Shown here: positions 23,373 to 31,546 of the stretch, piece by piece
Layout of the letters: every line of letters starts with the position of its first letter
Position numbering within the stretch: the first letter of the stretch is position 1
Assembly: GCA_035577545.1 (NCBI GenBank)
Contig: DATLVI010000022.1
Location: 1 to 64,000 of the forward strand
Source of the DNA: Verrucomicrobiia bacterium
Lineage (GTDB): Bacteria > Verrucomicrobiota > Verrucomicrobiia > Palsa-1439
DNA length: 64,000 nt
Reading direction: 5' to 3'
Position numbers and translations under genes: made by a program
The notes under the pieces: generated by a model
The model's database searches: none
Seen by the model: the letters and a program-made list of their open reading frames with translations, nothing else
Told to the model about the DNA's origin: nothing

Positions 23373-26300
23373 CTATGGCCGCGCTTGCGGCTGCGTCGGC
23401 GCCGCCACCGGCGCGGGGGCGGGCGCTGCCTGAGCGGTCTCCTCGTATGTGCCCAATGTTAGCACGTAATCCACCAGGGCTTCGATTTGTTTGCGTCCAT
23501 CGCCACCGAGGATATTCGGCGCAATGGCCGTGCCGTATTCGAACTGTGGCATGCGCGTCCCCGGCTGCTGCGCCAACGGCTCCACGAGCCATTTATTTAC
23601 CAGCCAGTCGCGTTGCAGGCGTTCGTGCGCCTGGGAAAGATTCGGCGCCAATCGTGGCAGGTCTTCGTCGGGAATCTCGGCGACCGATTTGCCCAATGCT
23701 TTGCCCTCGACAATGTGGCACAACGCGCACTTCAACTGATCGAACAATTGTTTGCCGGCGGCCAGGTGTTCCGGCGACGTATTGATCTTCGGTGACTGAT
23801 ACGGGAACTGCGCCTCGCCTTGCAGCGCAAAATACTTCACGAGCACGTTGGCCTCGCCATCCGACAATCCGAAGGTCGGCATGCGGACGTGTAGCCACGG
23901 GCGAATCTGGCCGGTTTGCGGCGCTTTGATAAATTGGAACAGCCAATCGGGCTGTGTGCGCTGCCCCTGATGCAATTGTGTCGGCGTGCCGCTCAACAGC
24001 GGCGGCTCCATGCCCGTCGCAAGGCCCGTCGCGCGAACCGCGCCGCCTTGCGCCTCGACGATGTGACAGCCGATGCAGTTCAATTCCTTCACGGTCCAGC
24101 GGCCGCGCTCGATCTGGAATTCCGCCGGCGTCAACTGTCGCGCTTCATTCGGCGTCAATTTCTCGTCGGTCATGCCGGAGACGACGGTGACGATCTGGTC
24201 AATCTGCTCGTCGGTCAGGTTGAATTTCGGCATCTTCAGCAATTCCTGCGGCATGCGCGTCACGTCGATACGTCCGTTGTCAAACGAACGCGGCGCATGA
24301 AGTTTCTGCTTCAGCCAGGAGAGTCGGTTCTTCTCGATGTCCACCAGGCCGAAATCCAGCTTATCGACCGGCTTGCTGCCCCACTCGCTCAATTCGGTGC
24401 CGATGGGCTTGGCGGTTTCGAACCCATGGATGTCGTGGCAAGCGTAGCAACCGTACCGAGAAATCAGCTTGCTGCCCAGGTACACGTTCTTTTTCTCGGT
24501 GAACGGCATGGCGGCAACCGTCTGCTTGGCAGCCTGCATCTTCGACTTTACCTGTTCGATCTGCGCGGCCAGCTTCTTCGCCTTGCGGTCCACCGCGTCG
24601 TCGAATGTCTCCTCAAATTCCTTCCGCAGGGCTTTGAGTTGGACCTCCTCGCGGGCGAGCCGCGCGGGATCCTGATAGTACTTCATCGTTTCTTCATCGA
24701 CGAAATACAACTCAATGAGATCGTCGAGGTTGTTGATCTTCTGCTTCGCTTCTTGCACCGGCAATGTCACCTGGAGGTACTCGACTGTCTCCCTGTCGAG
24801 AAGATCGGCTTTCGTTTCCGGCAATGTTTCCTGGTCAGTCTTTTCGTTGTGAAGACTAGCGAGGTACGCGGCGACGTCTGATGCCTCCTGGTCGCCAAGA
24901 CGCAAATTCGGCATCTTCGTCCGCGGATGGTATTGCTTCGGGTCCTTCAACCAGGCGAAGAGCCAGTTGACGCTTGTCTTGCTGCCCACGCCAGCCAATT
25001 GCGGCCCTTGCGAGCGCAACCGCCGGTACTGCCAATCATCCATGTATTGCTTGAGCGACCCCGGCACCTTGATGTCCATCAACTTCTCGTCGATGGCGTG
25101 GCAACCCATGCAACCGAGTTGACCGATGAGCTTTTTTCCATTCTCGGTGTCACCCTGGACCGTCGGCTCGGGATACTTCGATTGGTCGCTGACGGCAAAA
25201 AGATATTCTGCGATCGCGTTGATCTCGACGGCATTGCGGGCATCGCGATCGGGTGTGCCTGAGTTATTGTCGAGTCCCCAGAAACGCGGCATGTAGGTGT
25301 TCGGGCGGAAATCAACGGGATTGGCGAGCCACTTGCGCATCCATTCTTTGTTCGTTTTGCTGGCCACCTTGTAAAGGCTTGGGCCCGGCTTGCGCAACGT
25401 GCGGATGGGGATATATACTTCCTGCCCAATCGTCAACGAAACTTCCTGCGGGAAGCCATTCAGCCGGCGCACGTCGTCGGCATTCACGTCGTAAAACTTA
25501 CAAAGGCCTTCGAAGTCTTCGCCTGCGGCGACGTGGTGCGTCGTGTAGGTTTCCATTTGCCTCATCTTATGGCACGACCAACAGCCGAGTTGCTCGATGA
25601 GGCGGCGGCCATGATCCAGTTTCTCGCCGCCTTTCAGGTTGGTCTGCGCATTGTGGCATTTCAGGCAACTGGCTTGCACATACTTTGCCGAACGCATCGG
25701 CTGCATGAGAAATTCTTCCTCTTCCCAGTTGTGATTCTTCTGCCACGCAACCTTCTGGGTCATTTCGACGACGTTGGCTTTCGGCACTGCCGTCTTTTGC
25801 GCCTTCGCATCCTCATCCTCGTCATCCTCCCTTTTCGAGGCTTTCACCCACTGTTTCGTCAAGGCGTCGAAGATGTACGGCTGTTTCACTTCCGCATCCG
25901 GTGTGTGGCCGGAACGCGAAAAGGTTGTTTCACGGTCCCAGCCCCAATGGCAGACGGTGCACCCATAGGTGCTGGCCGGATGCGGCGAGGTGTCGCCGAC
26001 AAACAAATCCATTTGCGGATGGTTACGAAGTGGTTGTGGCTGTTTCGACCACTCGATAACGTCGATCTTGTTCTTGGCACGCCAGTCGCGGTCTTCCGGT
26101 GTCGGGTCCTTCCGGTCGATGCCCTTGTGGCACATAATGCAGCGATCCACGCGCGGGACGGTGGCGAAGTTCACATCGGTGTGATGTTTATCGGCGATGA
26201 TCTGTTCGACCTTGATAGTCCCCGCAGCGAATTCGATGACGGGTGCATTGACGACGCCTTGAACCAATGCGCTGTCGAGTTGCTTGTAGCGGGTGGTCAG

Positions 26301-26948
26301 GAGTTTGATGCCGTCGTCAAGGCGCTTGATGTTGTGCTGCAGCTCACTTTCGTGACCCATCAGCGCGGCCTGATTGTCCTTGGCCGCTTGGAGTTTGGCA
26401 TCGGCCTGCTGTTTGCGAAGATCGAGTTTCGCCACAAGTTCATTTTGCGACTCGGCTTTGTCCTTTGACTCACGCACTTCGGGTGCGTCCATATTCATGT
26501 TGTTGCGCTCAAGCGCCTCTTCGTACAAGGATCGATACTGGTCGCGCAGGGCCTTATCCATGGTAAACTGGCGCGTAATCAGGTCGTCCTCCACCTTTGC
26601 CTGGTCCACGGCGGCCTGCAACTTCGCTTCCTCAGGCTTTTTTCCCTCCAACTCCCGTGTCGTCTTGGCCAGGTCGTCCTGCATCTTGGACAGGCCGGCC
26701 TCGTTAGCCTTGACCTCGGCGGCCTTGGCGTCCGCCGCTATGCGTTTCATATCCAGCGCGTAGAATTGACGCTGGTAGTTTTTCCACTCGCGATCACCAT
26801 GTAGGGCGAGCCAGGGAGCATAGCCGCCGGAGTAATCGACCCAAATCATCAATACGAGGCTCAAGAGGAACACGAAACCGCTGAGCAGGAACCACCAGTG
26901 CAGGCGCGGAATGCTGTACTCGTGGAGGGTTTCTGGTTGGTTTCTCAT
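23373..26948 (-). CDS. Giant octaheme c-type cytochrome with coiled coil and embedded LysM domain
   Basis: The 1191-residue protein has one N-terminal transmembrane helix (residues 20-37) and no cleavable signal. Residues about 65-230 form a long Ala/Lys/Glu-rich coiled coil. Eight CxxCH heme motifs start at Cys270, 330, 428, 456, 613, 834, 958 and 1074; distal methionines are suggested by repeated RMP/KMP motifs (553, 679, 899, 1023, 1133). Between hemes 4 and 5, residues 468-515 fit a LysM domain (HHVAAGEDFEGLCKFYDV, then GQEVYIPI). A second short coiled coil lies near 765-812. The tail is Pro/Ala-rich. It follows cytochrome b subunit IV by 4 bp and no cytochrome c1 or f gene is present, so it probably accepts electrons from the Rieske protein and passes them to the oxidase. 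The LysM domain could anchor it to peptidoglycan. Confidence 0.9.
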   Translation of the reverse strand: MRNQPETLHEYSIPRLHWWFLLSGFVFLLSLVLMIWVDYSGGYAPWLALHGDREWKNYQRQFYALDMKRIAADAKAAEVKANEAGLSKMQDDLAKTTRELEGKKPEEAKLQAAVDQAKVEDDLITRQFTMDKALRDQYRSLYEEALERNNMNMDAPEVRESKDKAESQNELVAKLDLRKQQADAKLQAAKDNQAALMGHESELQHNIKRLDDGIKLLTTRYKQLDSALVQGVVNAPVIEFAAGTIKVEQIIADKHHTDVNFATVPRVDRCIMCHKGIDRKDPTPEDRDWRAKNKIDVIEWSKQPQPLRNHPQMDLFVGDTSPHPASTYGCTVCHWGWDRETTFSRSGHTPDAEVKQPYIFDALTKQWVKASKREDDEDEDAKAQKTAVPKANVVEMTQKVAWQKNHNWEEEEFLMQPMRSAKYVQASCLKCHNAQTNLKGGEKLDHGRRLIEQLGCWSCHKMRQMETYTTHHVAAGEDFEGLCKFYDVNADDVRRLNGFPQEVSLTIGQEVYIPIRTLRKPGPSLYKVASKTNKEWMRKWLANPVDFRPNTYMPRFWGLDNNSGTPDRDARNAVEINAIAEYLFAVSDQSKYPEPTVQGDTENGKKLIGQLGCMGCHAIDEKLMDIKVPGSLKQYMDDWQYRRLRSQGPQLAGVGSKTSVNWLFAWLKDPKQYHPRTKMPNLRLGDQEASDVAAYLASLHNEKTDQETLPETKADLLDRETVEYLQVTLPVQEAKQKINNLDDLIELYFVDEETMKYYQDPARLAREEVQLKALRKEFEETFDDAVDRKAKKLAAQIEQVKSKMQAAKQTVAAMPFTEKKNVYLGSKLISRYGCYACHDIHGFETAKPIGTELSEWGSKPVDKLDFGLVDIEKNRLSWLKQKLHAPRSFDNGRIDVTRMPQELLKMPKFNLTDEQIDQIVTVVSGMTDEKLTPNEARQLTPAEFQIERGRWTVKELNCIGCHIVEAQGGAVRATGLATGMEPPLLSGTPTQLHQGQRTQPDWLFQFIKAPQTGQIRPWLHVRMPTFGLSDGEANVLVKYFALQGEAQFPYQSPKINTSPEHLAAGKQLFDQLKCALCHIVEGKALGKSVAEIPDEDLPRLAPNLSQAHERLQRDWLVNKWLVEPLAQQPGTRMPQFEYGTAIAPNILGGDGRKQIEALVDYVLTLGTYEETAQAAPAPAPVAAPTQPQARP

Positions 26949-26952
26949 CGCC

Positions 26953-28188
26953 TCAGAACTTGATCCACGGAGTGTCCACGAAGTATTTCAGGGTCATCGT
27001 CCAGCGCAGCACCATTTTCAGCGGCAGCGTGAACATAGTGAGGAACAACATCACCAACACGCTGTAGCGCGCAAAATCCAACTGTTCGTAAAACTTCTTC
27101 AAAATCGTCTTGGCGAGGATGCCCGGCAGGGCGAGGAAATAAAAGGCCAGAAACAGGAGGCCGGCGAACTCGCGCTTGATGGCGTGACCAACTTCAATGA
27201 CAAATGCGCGGCAGGTGCTGTCATGCCAACCGACTGTCAGGAAATCCGGCGGAAGCAATTGCGGGATCGCGTTGCGAACCTGGGGCAGCCCCTGGTTGAA
27301 CCACTCGATGTGCGTCTTCTGGTAAATCCATTGGAACCATTTCACCCACACGTAGTCGGAAAGATTCACGTTATTGAGCGCGACGATCTTGTGCGGGTCC
27401 CAGTACTCGAATGGCCCGAAGAAATTCCAGCCCGGGCCGCGCAGGAAGGTGCCCGTGATGATCATGAACACCCACAGCGCGAGATAACCGAATAAGAAGA
27501 TTCCAATCGAGAATTTCCGCTCGGCGAACGTGAAGTAGCCGCCGCCTTTCGGATTGGTGTCTATGTAGGGAATCGCCATCAATCCAACGACGATGATGCT
27601 CGGCAACACGACACCCGCGTACCAGGGATCGTAGTATACAAGCATTTCCTGTAATCCGAGGAAGTACCATGGCGCTTTGGATGGATTGGGCGTGGCGGCG
27701 GGATTGGCGGGTTGTTCGAGTGGCGCGCGCAGGTAAATTGCCCAAAGAATCAACACAATCGAGCAGATGATCAGGGAAATGAATTCAATGTAAAGCAGGT
27801 CGGGCCACACCCAGGTTTTTTGGCCGGAAGTTTCCTTTTCGTCCGGCGGCAGCTTTTGCTCTACGCGACGGTCGTTGTTCACGGCCTGCGTCATCGCGAG
27901 CCAGAGCACGAACGTGGAGATGAACAACATCGCCGTGATCGGCACGTTGTCCGGTTTGCCGACGATGAGCGCAAAGTTCGGGTCCTTCATCCCCCAGATA
28001 ATCACGCCGCCCTCAATCACGAGAGCAAGGATGCCGATCCACCAGTTGAAAACGTAACGGCGGAAGCGCAGCAGGAGCAATAGCCCGACAGTGGTAAGGG
28101 AAAAGCTCAGCCACGGGGTGGCCAGCACATTGGCCACCGCCTTGAATGCCTCGAATAAAACGCCATGACTTGCCGCTGCTTGTTCCAT
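26953..28188 (-). CDS. Cytochrome b subunit IV-like protein (PetD-type) with N- and C-terminal extensions
   Basis: The 411-residue protein has about eight transmembrane helices. The core, residues about 130-265, matches the C-terminal half of cytochrome b / subunit IV: WPDLLYIEFISLIICSIVL, then KAPWYFLGLQEMLVYYDPWY and IPYIDTNP. KAPWY replaces the PEWY motif of the quinol-oxidation site, a variant seen in low-potential menaquinol enzymes. About 110 extra residues with three helices precede the core, and a long C-terminal part with three more helices follows it. It forms the quinol-binding half of the complex with the b6-type subunit encoded 30 bp upstream, and the octaheme gene follows after 4 bp. 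Confidence 0.88.
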   Translation of the reverse strand: MEQAAASHGVLFEAFKAVANVLATPWLSFSLTTVGLLLLLRFRRYVFNWWIGILALVIEGGVIIWGMKDPNFALIVGKPDNVPITAMLFISTFVLWLAMTQAVNNDRRVEQKLPPDEKETSGQKTWVWPDLLYIEFISLIICSIVLILWAIYLRAPLEQPANPAATPNPSKAPWYFLGLQEMLVYYDPWYAGVVLPSIIVVGLMAIPYIDTNPKGGGYFTFAERKFSIGIFLFGYLALWVFMIITGTFLRGPGWNFFGPFEYWDPHKIVALNNVNLSDYVWVKWFQWIYQKTHIEWFNQGLPQVRNAIPQLLPPDFLTVGWHDSTCRAFVIEVGHAIKREFAGLLFLAFYFLALPGILAKTILKKFYEQLDFARYSVLVMLFLTMFTLPLKMVLRWTMTLKYFVDTPWIKF

Positions 28189-28218
28189 TGAAAACTCTGA
28201 CCGCTTTTGTTCTGACGT

Positions 28219-28998
28219 CTAGAGCGGCCCCGAGATGCCGCCATCCTTGCGGATGCGCCAAAAATGCACCGCCATCAACACGGCCGCAATGAGCGGGATG
28301 CCGACGCAGTGCAACACGTAAAATCGCAACAACGTGGTGCCGCCAAGCTCCTTGGCGCCAATCAGCATGAACCGCGCGTCATCACCCGGATGGACGAGCG
28401 GCACGCCGCCAATCTGTAAAAAGTCCGCGAACGGCCCGCCCGCGCCCATGAACGGCGTGGCCTTCGCCATGTTCGAACCGACCGTGATCGCCCAGATCGC
28501 GAGCTGGTCCCAGGGTAGCAAATAGCCGGTGAACGAAAGCAGGAAAGTAAGGACCAGCAAAAGCACGCCAATCGCCCAGTTGAACTCACGCGGTGGTTTG
28601 TAACTGCCCGTCATGAACACACGGAACATGTGCACCATGACCATGATGACCATGGCATGGGCGCTCCAGCGGTGCAATTCCCGCATGATGCCGAACGGGA
28701 CCTGCGAACGGATGTCGAGCATATCCACGTACGCGCCTTCTACCGTGGGGCGATAATAAAACATCAGGAGCACGCCCGTCAGTGTGAGCACCAGGAAAAG
28801 AAAGAAACTCAGGCCGCCGGCGCACCACGTATAGCGTAGCTTCACACCGCTCGTGCGGACTTTCGTCGGGTGCAAGTGCAGGAACACGTTCCCGAGGACG
28901 ATGAGCACGCGTTTGCGGTCGGTATTCGGGATGCCGACGCGAAAGATCGATTTCTTGATCTGCGAATCCAGGACTGCGTTCTTGAGTTTGTTGAGCAT
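28219..28998 (-). CDS. Cytochrome b6-type subunit of the bc complex
   Basis: The 259-residue, four-helix protein matches cytochrome b6 rather than full-length cytochrome b. Heme bL/bH ligands are His109/His123 (13 residues between) and His230/His245 (14 between, the b6 spacing). It ends in IRKDGGISGPL, as b6 proteins do. Cys59 in RYTWCAGG aligns with the cysteine that covalently holds the extra heme ci/cn in b6f and Bacillus complexes. HRWSAHAMVIMVMVHMFRVF and LLPWDQLAIWA are further signatures. It carries electrons across the membrane for the quinol:cytochrome c reductase encoded with the Rieske and subunit IV genes on either side. Confidence 0.95.
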   Translation of the reverse strand: MLNKLKNAVLDSQIKKSIFRVGIPNTDRKRVLIVLGNVFLHLHPTKVRTSGVKLRYTWCAGGLSFFLFLVLTLTGVLLMFYYRPTVEGAYVDMLDIRSQVPFGIMRELHRWSAHAMVIMVMVHMFRVFMTGSYKPPREFNWAIGVLLLVLTFLLSFTGYLLPWDQLAIWAITVGSNMAKATPFMGAGGPFADFLQIGGVPLVHPGDDARFMLIGAKELGGTTLLRFYVLHCVGIPLIAAVLMAVHFWRIRKDGGISGPL

Positions 28999-29004
28999 GG
29001 CTCT

Positions 29005-29607
29005 TTAAACGGTTACGAAAGCGCGCGGATCGTCGAACTCGCCCTTTTCCCAAAAGAACAACCGCCCTTCGTTCACAACGATTTGACCGTCGTCCGCCAG
29101 GGTGACTTCGTAGCGCCGCATCGGGAACGGCGCCGGGCCTTCAAAATTGATACCGTCGATGGTGTAGCCGCTGCCGTGACATGGGCACTTGAACTTGCGT
29201 TCGCCTTCCATCCAGTTCGGCGTGCAGCCGAGGTGCGTGCACACCGCTTGCACCGCAAAGATGCGGCTTTCGTGGTTCACGACCCAGACACGATGAGCCG
29301 CCTTGAACGATTCATCAACCGTGTTGGGCGCAAAATTGCTCGGTGGTCCAACCTTGAAGACATCGATGCGGGTAAAATCAATGCGCGGCACCATGAACGC
29401 AAAGAGCGCGGTCAACCCGCCTCCGAGCGCCGCGGCGAATGTCGCCCACGCGAGTGCAAGGCTGATAAAGAATTGCCGGCGCGGCATCGGCTGGCCCGAG
29501 GGATCAAGGATCCCTTTGGCCTTCAACCGCCGCACCGCTTCTTCACGCGGACTTAATGTCTGCCCCTGCTGGGGTTTGTCCGCTCCCACGAATTTCATCT
29601 CTGCCAT
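29005..29607 (-). CDS. Rieske [2Fe-2S] subunit of the bc complex
   Basis: The 200-residue protein has a twin-arginine-type membrane anchor (PRRQFFISLALAWATFAAAL, Arg43-Arg44) and the Rieske domain with both cluster boxes: CTHLGC (Cys123, His125, Cys128) and CPCHGSG (Cys141, Cys143, His144). Cys123, His125, Cys141 and His144 bind the cluster; Cys128 and Cys143 would form the disulfide. About 40 hydrophilic residues precede the anchor. It takes electrons from quinol at cytochrome b and passes them outward, here presumably to the octaheme cytochrome. It starts 2 bp after the HEAT-repeat gene; ATG at 29598 is an alternative start. Confidence 0.96.
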   Translation of the reverse strand: MAEMKFVGADKPQQGQTLSPREEAVRRLKAKGILDPSGQPMPRRQFFISLALAWATFAAALGGGLTALFAFMVPRIDFTRIDVFKVGPPSNFAPNTVDESFKAAHRVWVVNHESRIFAVQAVCTHLGCTPNWMEGERKFKCPCHGSGYTIDGINFEGPAPFPMRRYEVTLADDGQIVVNEGRLFFWEKGEFDDPRAFVTV

Positions 29608-29609
29608 GG

Positions 29610-30581
29610 CTACTTATGTCTCAGATTATTAAGCTGTTGAATCGCAGCATTGCGCACCCGCAAATCTGTTTCGCCGGCGCTCATCTTGTCCAGCAACGGG
29701 GCGGCCTTCGACGGATCCAGTTTCGCCACCCACATTACCGCCGCCACCCGATACCGCTGGATGTTCTCTGCCAGCGGGCGACCCTCCTTTGGCATCAACT
29801 GAGTAACACGGTCAACGTATTCCTTGTCAAGCAACCTCGCCAGCACATCCCACGCGGCGGCGTTGCCCTTGCTTGCCAGCCCGAAGGCTGCGTTCCACTT
29901 CACCAGTTCGTCCGGATCGTTGAGTGACGCCTCCAACACGCCCTGCGCCGCCGGACTGGTCATCGACCCGAGTACATAGACCGCCATCAGGCGTACCGAC
30001 TGTTCGTCGCTGTGAGTCAACTCGATGATCCGCGTGGCCGAAGCTTCGTCGTCAAGCCGGCCCAGCGCCCACAGGCAATTCTTCACCGTTTCTGCGTCCC
30101 CGTCATCAAGCCCCGCGCGCAAGGTTGTGACAGCCTGGCGATCCCCCAACAAACCGAGGACCAACGCCAGGTACCGCCTCGTCTTCGGATCCTGACCTTT
30201 CGACTCGGTGAAGACCTGCACGATGTCGGCGACAGCGTGCGGGTTTTTTGCGAGAAACTGCTCGCGATCCGCGCTGATCTGGGCCGTGACGTCGAAAATC
30301 CCCTGCCAACGCTTCGAGTCCTGGATGTAATTCAACAGGTACTGCGCCTGACGGGTACGTTGTTCGCCCGAACTGGCGCGCAACGCGCCCAGGTAGTCAT
30401 CCAGCCCCTTGCGCTCCGCAGTCAGCCACATGAACAGCCCGGCCACCGCCACGCAGAACAGCACGACCGCCAGCGGAATCACGAACAGTTGTACCGCCAG
30501 CGTAGCAAACGTCGACTTCTCCTCCGGGAGTTCCGCCACGCCCGACGAAGGCGCTTCCCCTGACTGCTTTGCGTCACTCAT
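29610..30581 (-). CDS. Membrane-anchored HEAT-repeat protein of the bc operon
   Basis: The 323-residue protein has a cytoplasmic N-terminus of about 28 residues, one transmembrane helix (LFVIPLAVVLFCVAVAGLFM) and a periplasmic all-helical domain. From about residue 130, PBS-lyase/HEAT-type repeats recur: YLALVLGLLGDRQAVTTLRA, CLWALGRLDDEASATRIIEL, LMAVYVLGSMTSPAAQGVLE, WNAAFGLASKGNAAAWDVLA and RNAAIQQLNNL. Such repeats usually mediate protein contacts. Placed between the ferredoxin and Rieske genes (9 and 2 bp gaps), it probably scaffolds or helps assemble the bc complex. No catalytic motif is visible. Confidence 0.8.
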   Translation of the reverse strand: MSDAKQSGEAPSSGVAELPEEKSTFATLAVQLFVIPLAVVLFCVAVAGLFMWLTAERKGLDDYLGALRASSGEQRTRQAQYLLNYIQDSKRWQGIFDVTAQISADREQFLAKNPHAVADIVQVFTESKGQDPKTRRYLALVLGLLGDRQAVTTLRAGLDDGDAETVKNCLWALGRLDDEASATRIIELTHSDEQSVRLMAVYVLGSMTSPAAQGVLEASLNDPDELVKWNAAFGLASKGNAAAWDVLARLLDKEYVDRVTQLMPKEGRPLAENIQRYRVAAVMWVAKLDPSKAAPLLDKMSAGETDLRVRNAAIQQLNNLRHK

Positions 30582-30590
30582 TTGAAAGAA

Positions 30591-31055
30591 CTAATGCTTC
30601 TCCAACTGCGAGGGTAACATCGCCGCCCGATGCGTCGGAGCATTCGGCACGATGATGGCATCCTTGTCGCAGACGATCTCGCAAAGGCGGCATGCCACAC
30701 ATTCCTCCGCCACGACCTCGGCCACTTTATAGTGGCCCGACCCCGTGTGCGTAGGGTCTTCCTTCATGTAAATGCAGTCGAACGGGCAGATGTCCACACA
30801 GAACTCGCAGCCAGTGCAGTCGTCCACAATGACCTTCGCCTTCGGGATTTGGCTCGGCTTGATGCGGGTGACGAGATTGCCGTATTGGTCCTGGATACAG
30901 GAGACCGGGCAGTAAATGGCGCACACCCCGCAATCGATGCAACCTTCGGGATGAATGACGTACAATTCCTTGGACTTGCCGCTGATAGTGTCCACGGGAC
31001 ACTTCAACTCGCAGACGGTGCAGCCGATGCAAGTGTCTGTAATGAAATACGCCAT
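30591..31055 (-). CDS. Polyferredoxin with four [4Fe-4S] motifs
   Basis: The 154-residue protein carries four CxxCxxCxxxC motifs: Cys9-12-15-19, Cys39-42-45-49, Cys80-83-86-90 and Cys119-122-125-129, enough for up to four [4Fe-4S] clusters. The fold looks like two tandem bacterial-type 2[4Fe-4S] ferredoxin domains joined by the YGNLVTRIKPSQIPKAK linker. There is no signal or anchor, so it is cytoplasmic. It is the first gene of the respiratory locus, under its own promoter and 9 bp before the HEAT gene. It could feed or drain electrons at the cytoplasmic face of the b6-type complex, but this is inferred only from position. Confidence 0.9.
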   Translation of the reverse strand: MAYFITDTCIGCTVCELKCPVDTISGKSKELYVIHPEGCIDCGVCAIYCPVSCIQDQYGNLVTRIKPSQIPKAKVIVDDCTGCEFCVDICPFDCIYMKEDPTHTGSGHYKVAEVVAEECVACRLCEIVCDKDAIIVPNAPTHRAAMLPSQLEKH

Positions 31056-31115
31056 GACCGTTGTCTTCTATTTGATCCAACCCGACGCGACCACTTTGAG
31101 AAAATTTTCACAAAG

Positions 31116-31144
31116 AATATAAGCAGCCGCGTTCCAAAGTGCAA
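31116..31144 (-). promoter_or_regulatory. Sigma-70 promoter of the respiratory locus
   Basis: On the minus strand, TTGCAC (31144-31139), a 17-bp spacer and TATATT (31121-31116) form a good promoter. Transcription would start near 31109, giving a leader of about 54 nt before the ferredoxin ATG at 31055. This may serve the whole 18-kb gene row. Confidence 0.6.
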
Positions 31145-31329
31145 TAGCTTTTCTGGGGGCAAATTCTCTGAGAAAATCGACGCGGGCGATGACAGTTACA
31201 CCAGGTTTCACGCGACGAACTTAAAGAACTCCCCGGTGCCAACCGCCGGCTGCGAGAATCTGCGGCTTCTGATAATTGAAGTGAGCAATGTATCAGTTGC
31301 TTTCCTGGTAATTGGGCTTAGGTTGCAGC

Positions 31330-31383
31330 GGAGAGTCGAGGTGGGGTAGTAGCGGGGATCAAATGGGCAAGTCTCGACTCTCC
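31330..31383. repeat. Intergenic inverted-repeat element, short copy
   Basis: GGAGAGTCGAG (31330-31340) and its complement (31373-31383) enclose 32 bp. The ends are identical to those of the longer element at 4618-4720, while the interior differs and is shorter, so this is probably a truncated or variant member of the same family. Confidence 0.6.
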
Positions 31384-31507
31384 AATCCTTTGCCACTGCC
31401 GACTCCCAAGCTGCCGAAAAGTCCTAACGATGGGTCCCCATCCGTTCGGTTGATGCCACCAGTTTGCGCGCAACGGGAAGGGGTCTCCATTTCCAATCCC
31501 ACCGCGA

Positions 31508-31546
31508 AAAATAAATGAAAGCGGCGCACTCGGTTGAATGCGCCGC
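31508..31546 (-). terminator. Rho-independent terminator (minus strand)
   Basis: On the minus strand, GCGGCGCA pairs with TGCGCCGC (31546-31521; 8 bp, 10-nt loop) and is followed by the T-rich tract TTTCATTTATTTTT (31520-31507). On the plus strand the T-run is short and displaced, so the minus direction is favoured. It would end transcripts from the candidate small RNA or from tRNA-Gly. Confidence 0.65.

Noticed and set aside
12880-31055. Alternative complex III
   Set aside because: No NrfD-like, molybdopterin-like ActB or pentaheme ActA genes are present; Rieske and cytochrome b6 genes show a bc-type complex.
30630-31349. 239-codon frame opposite the ferredoxin gene
   Set aside because: It covers the antisense strand of the four cluster motifs and then the intergenic repeat; not coding.
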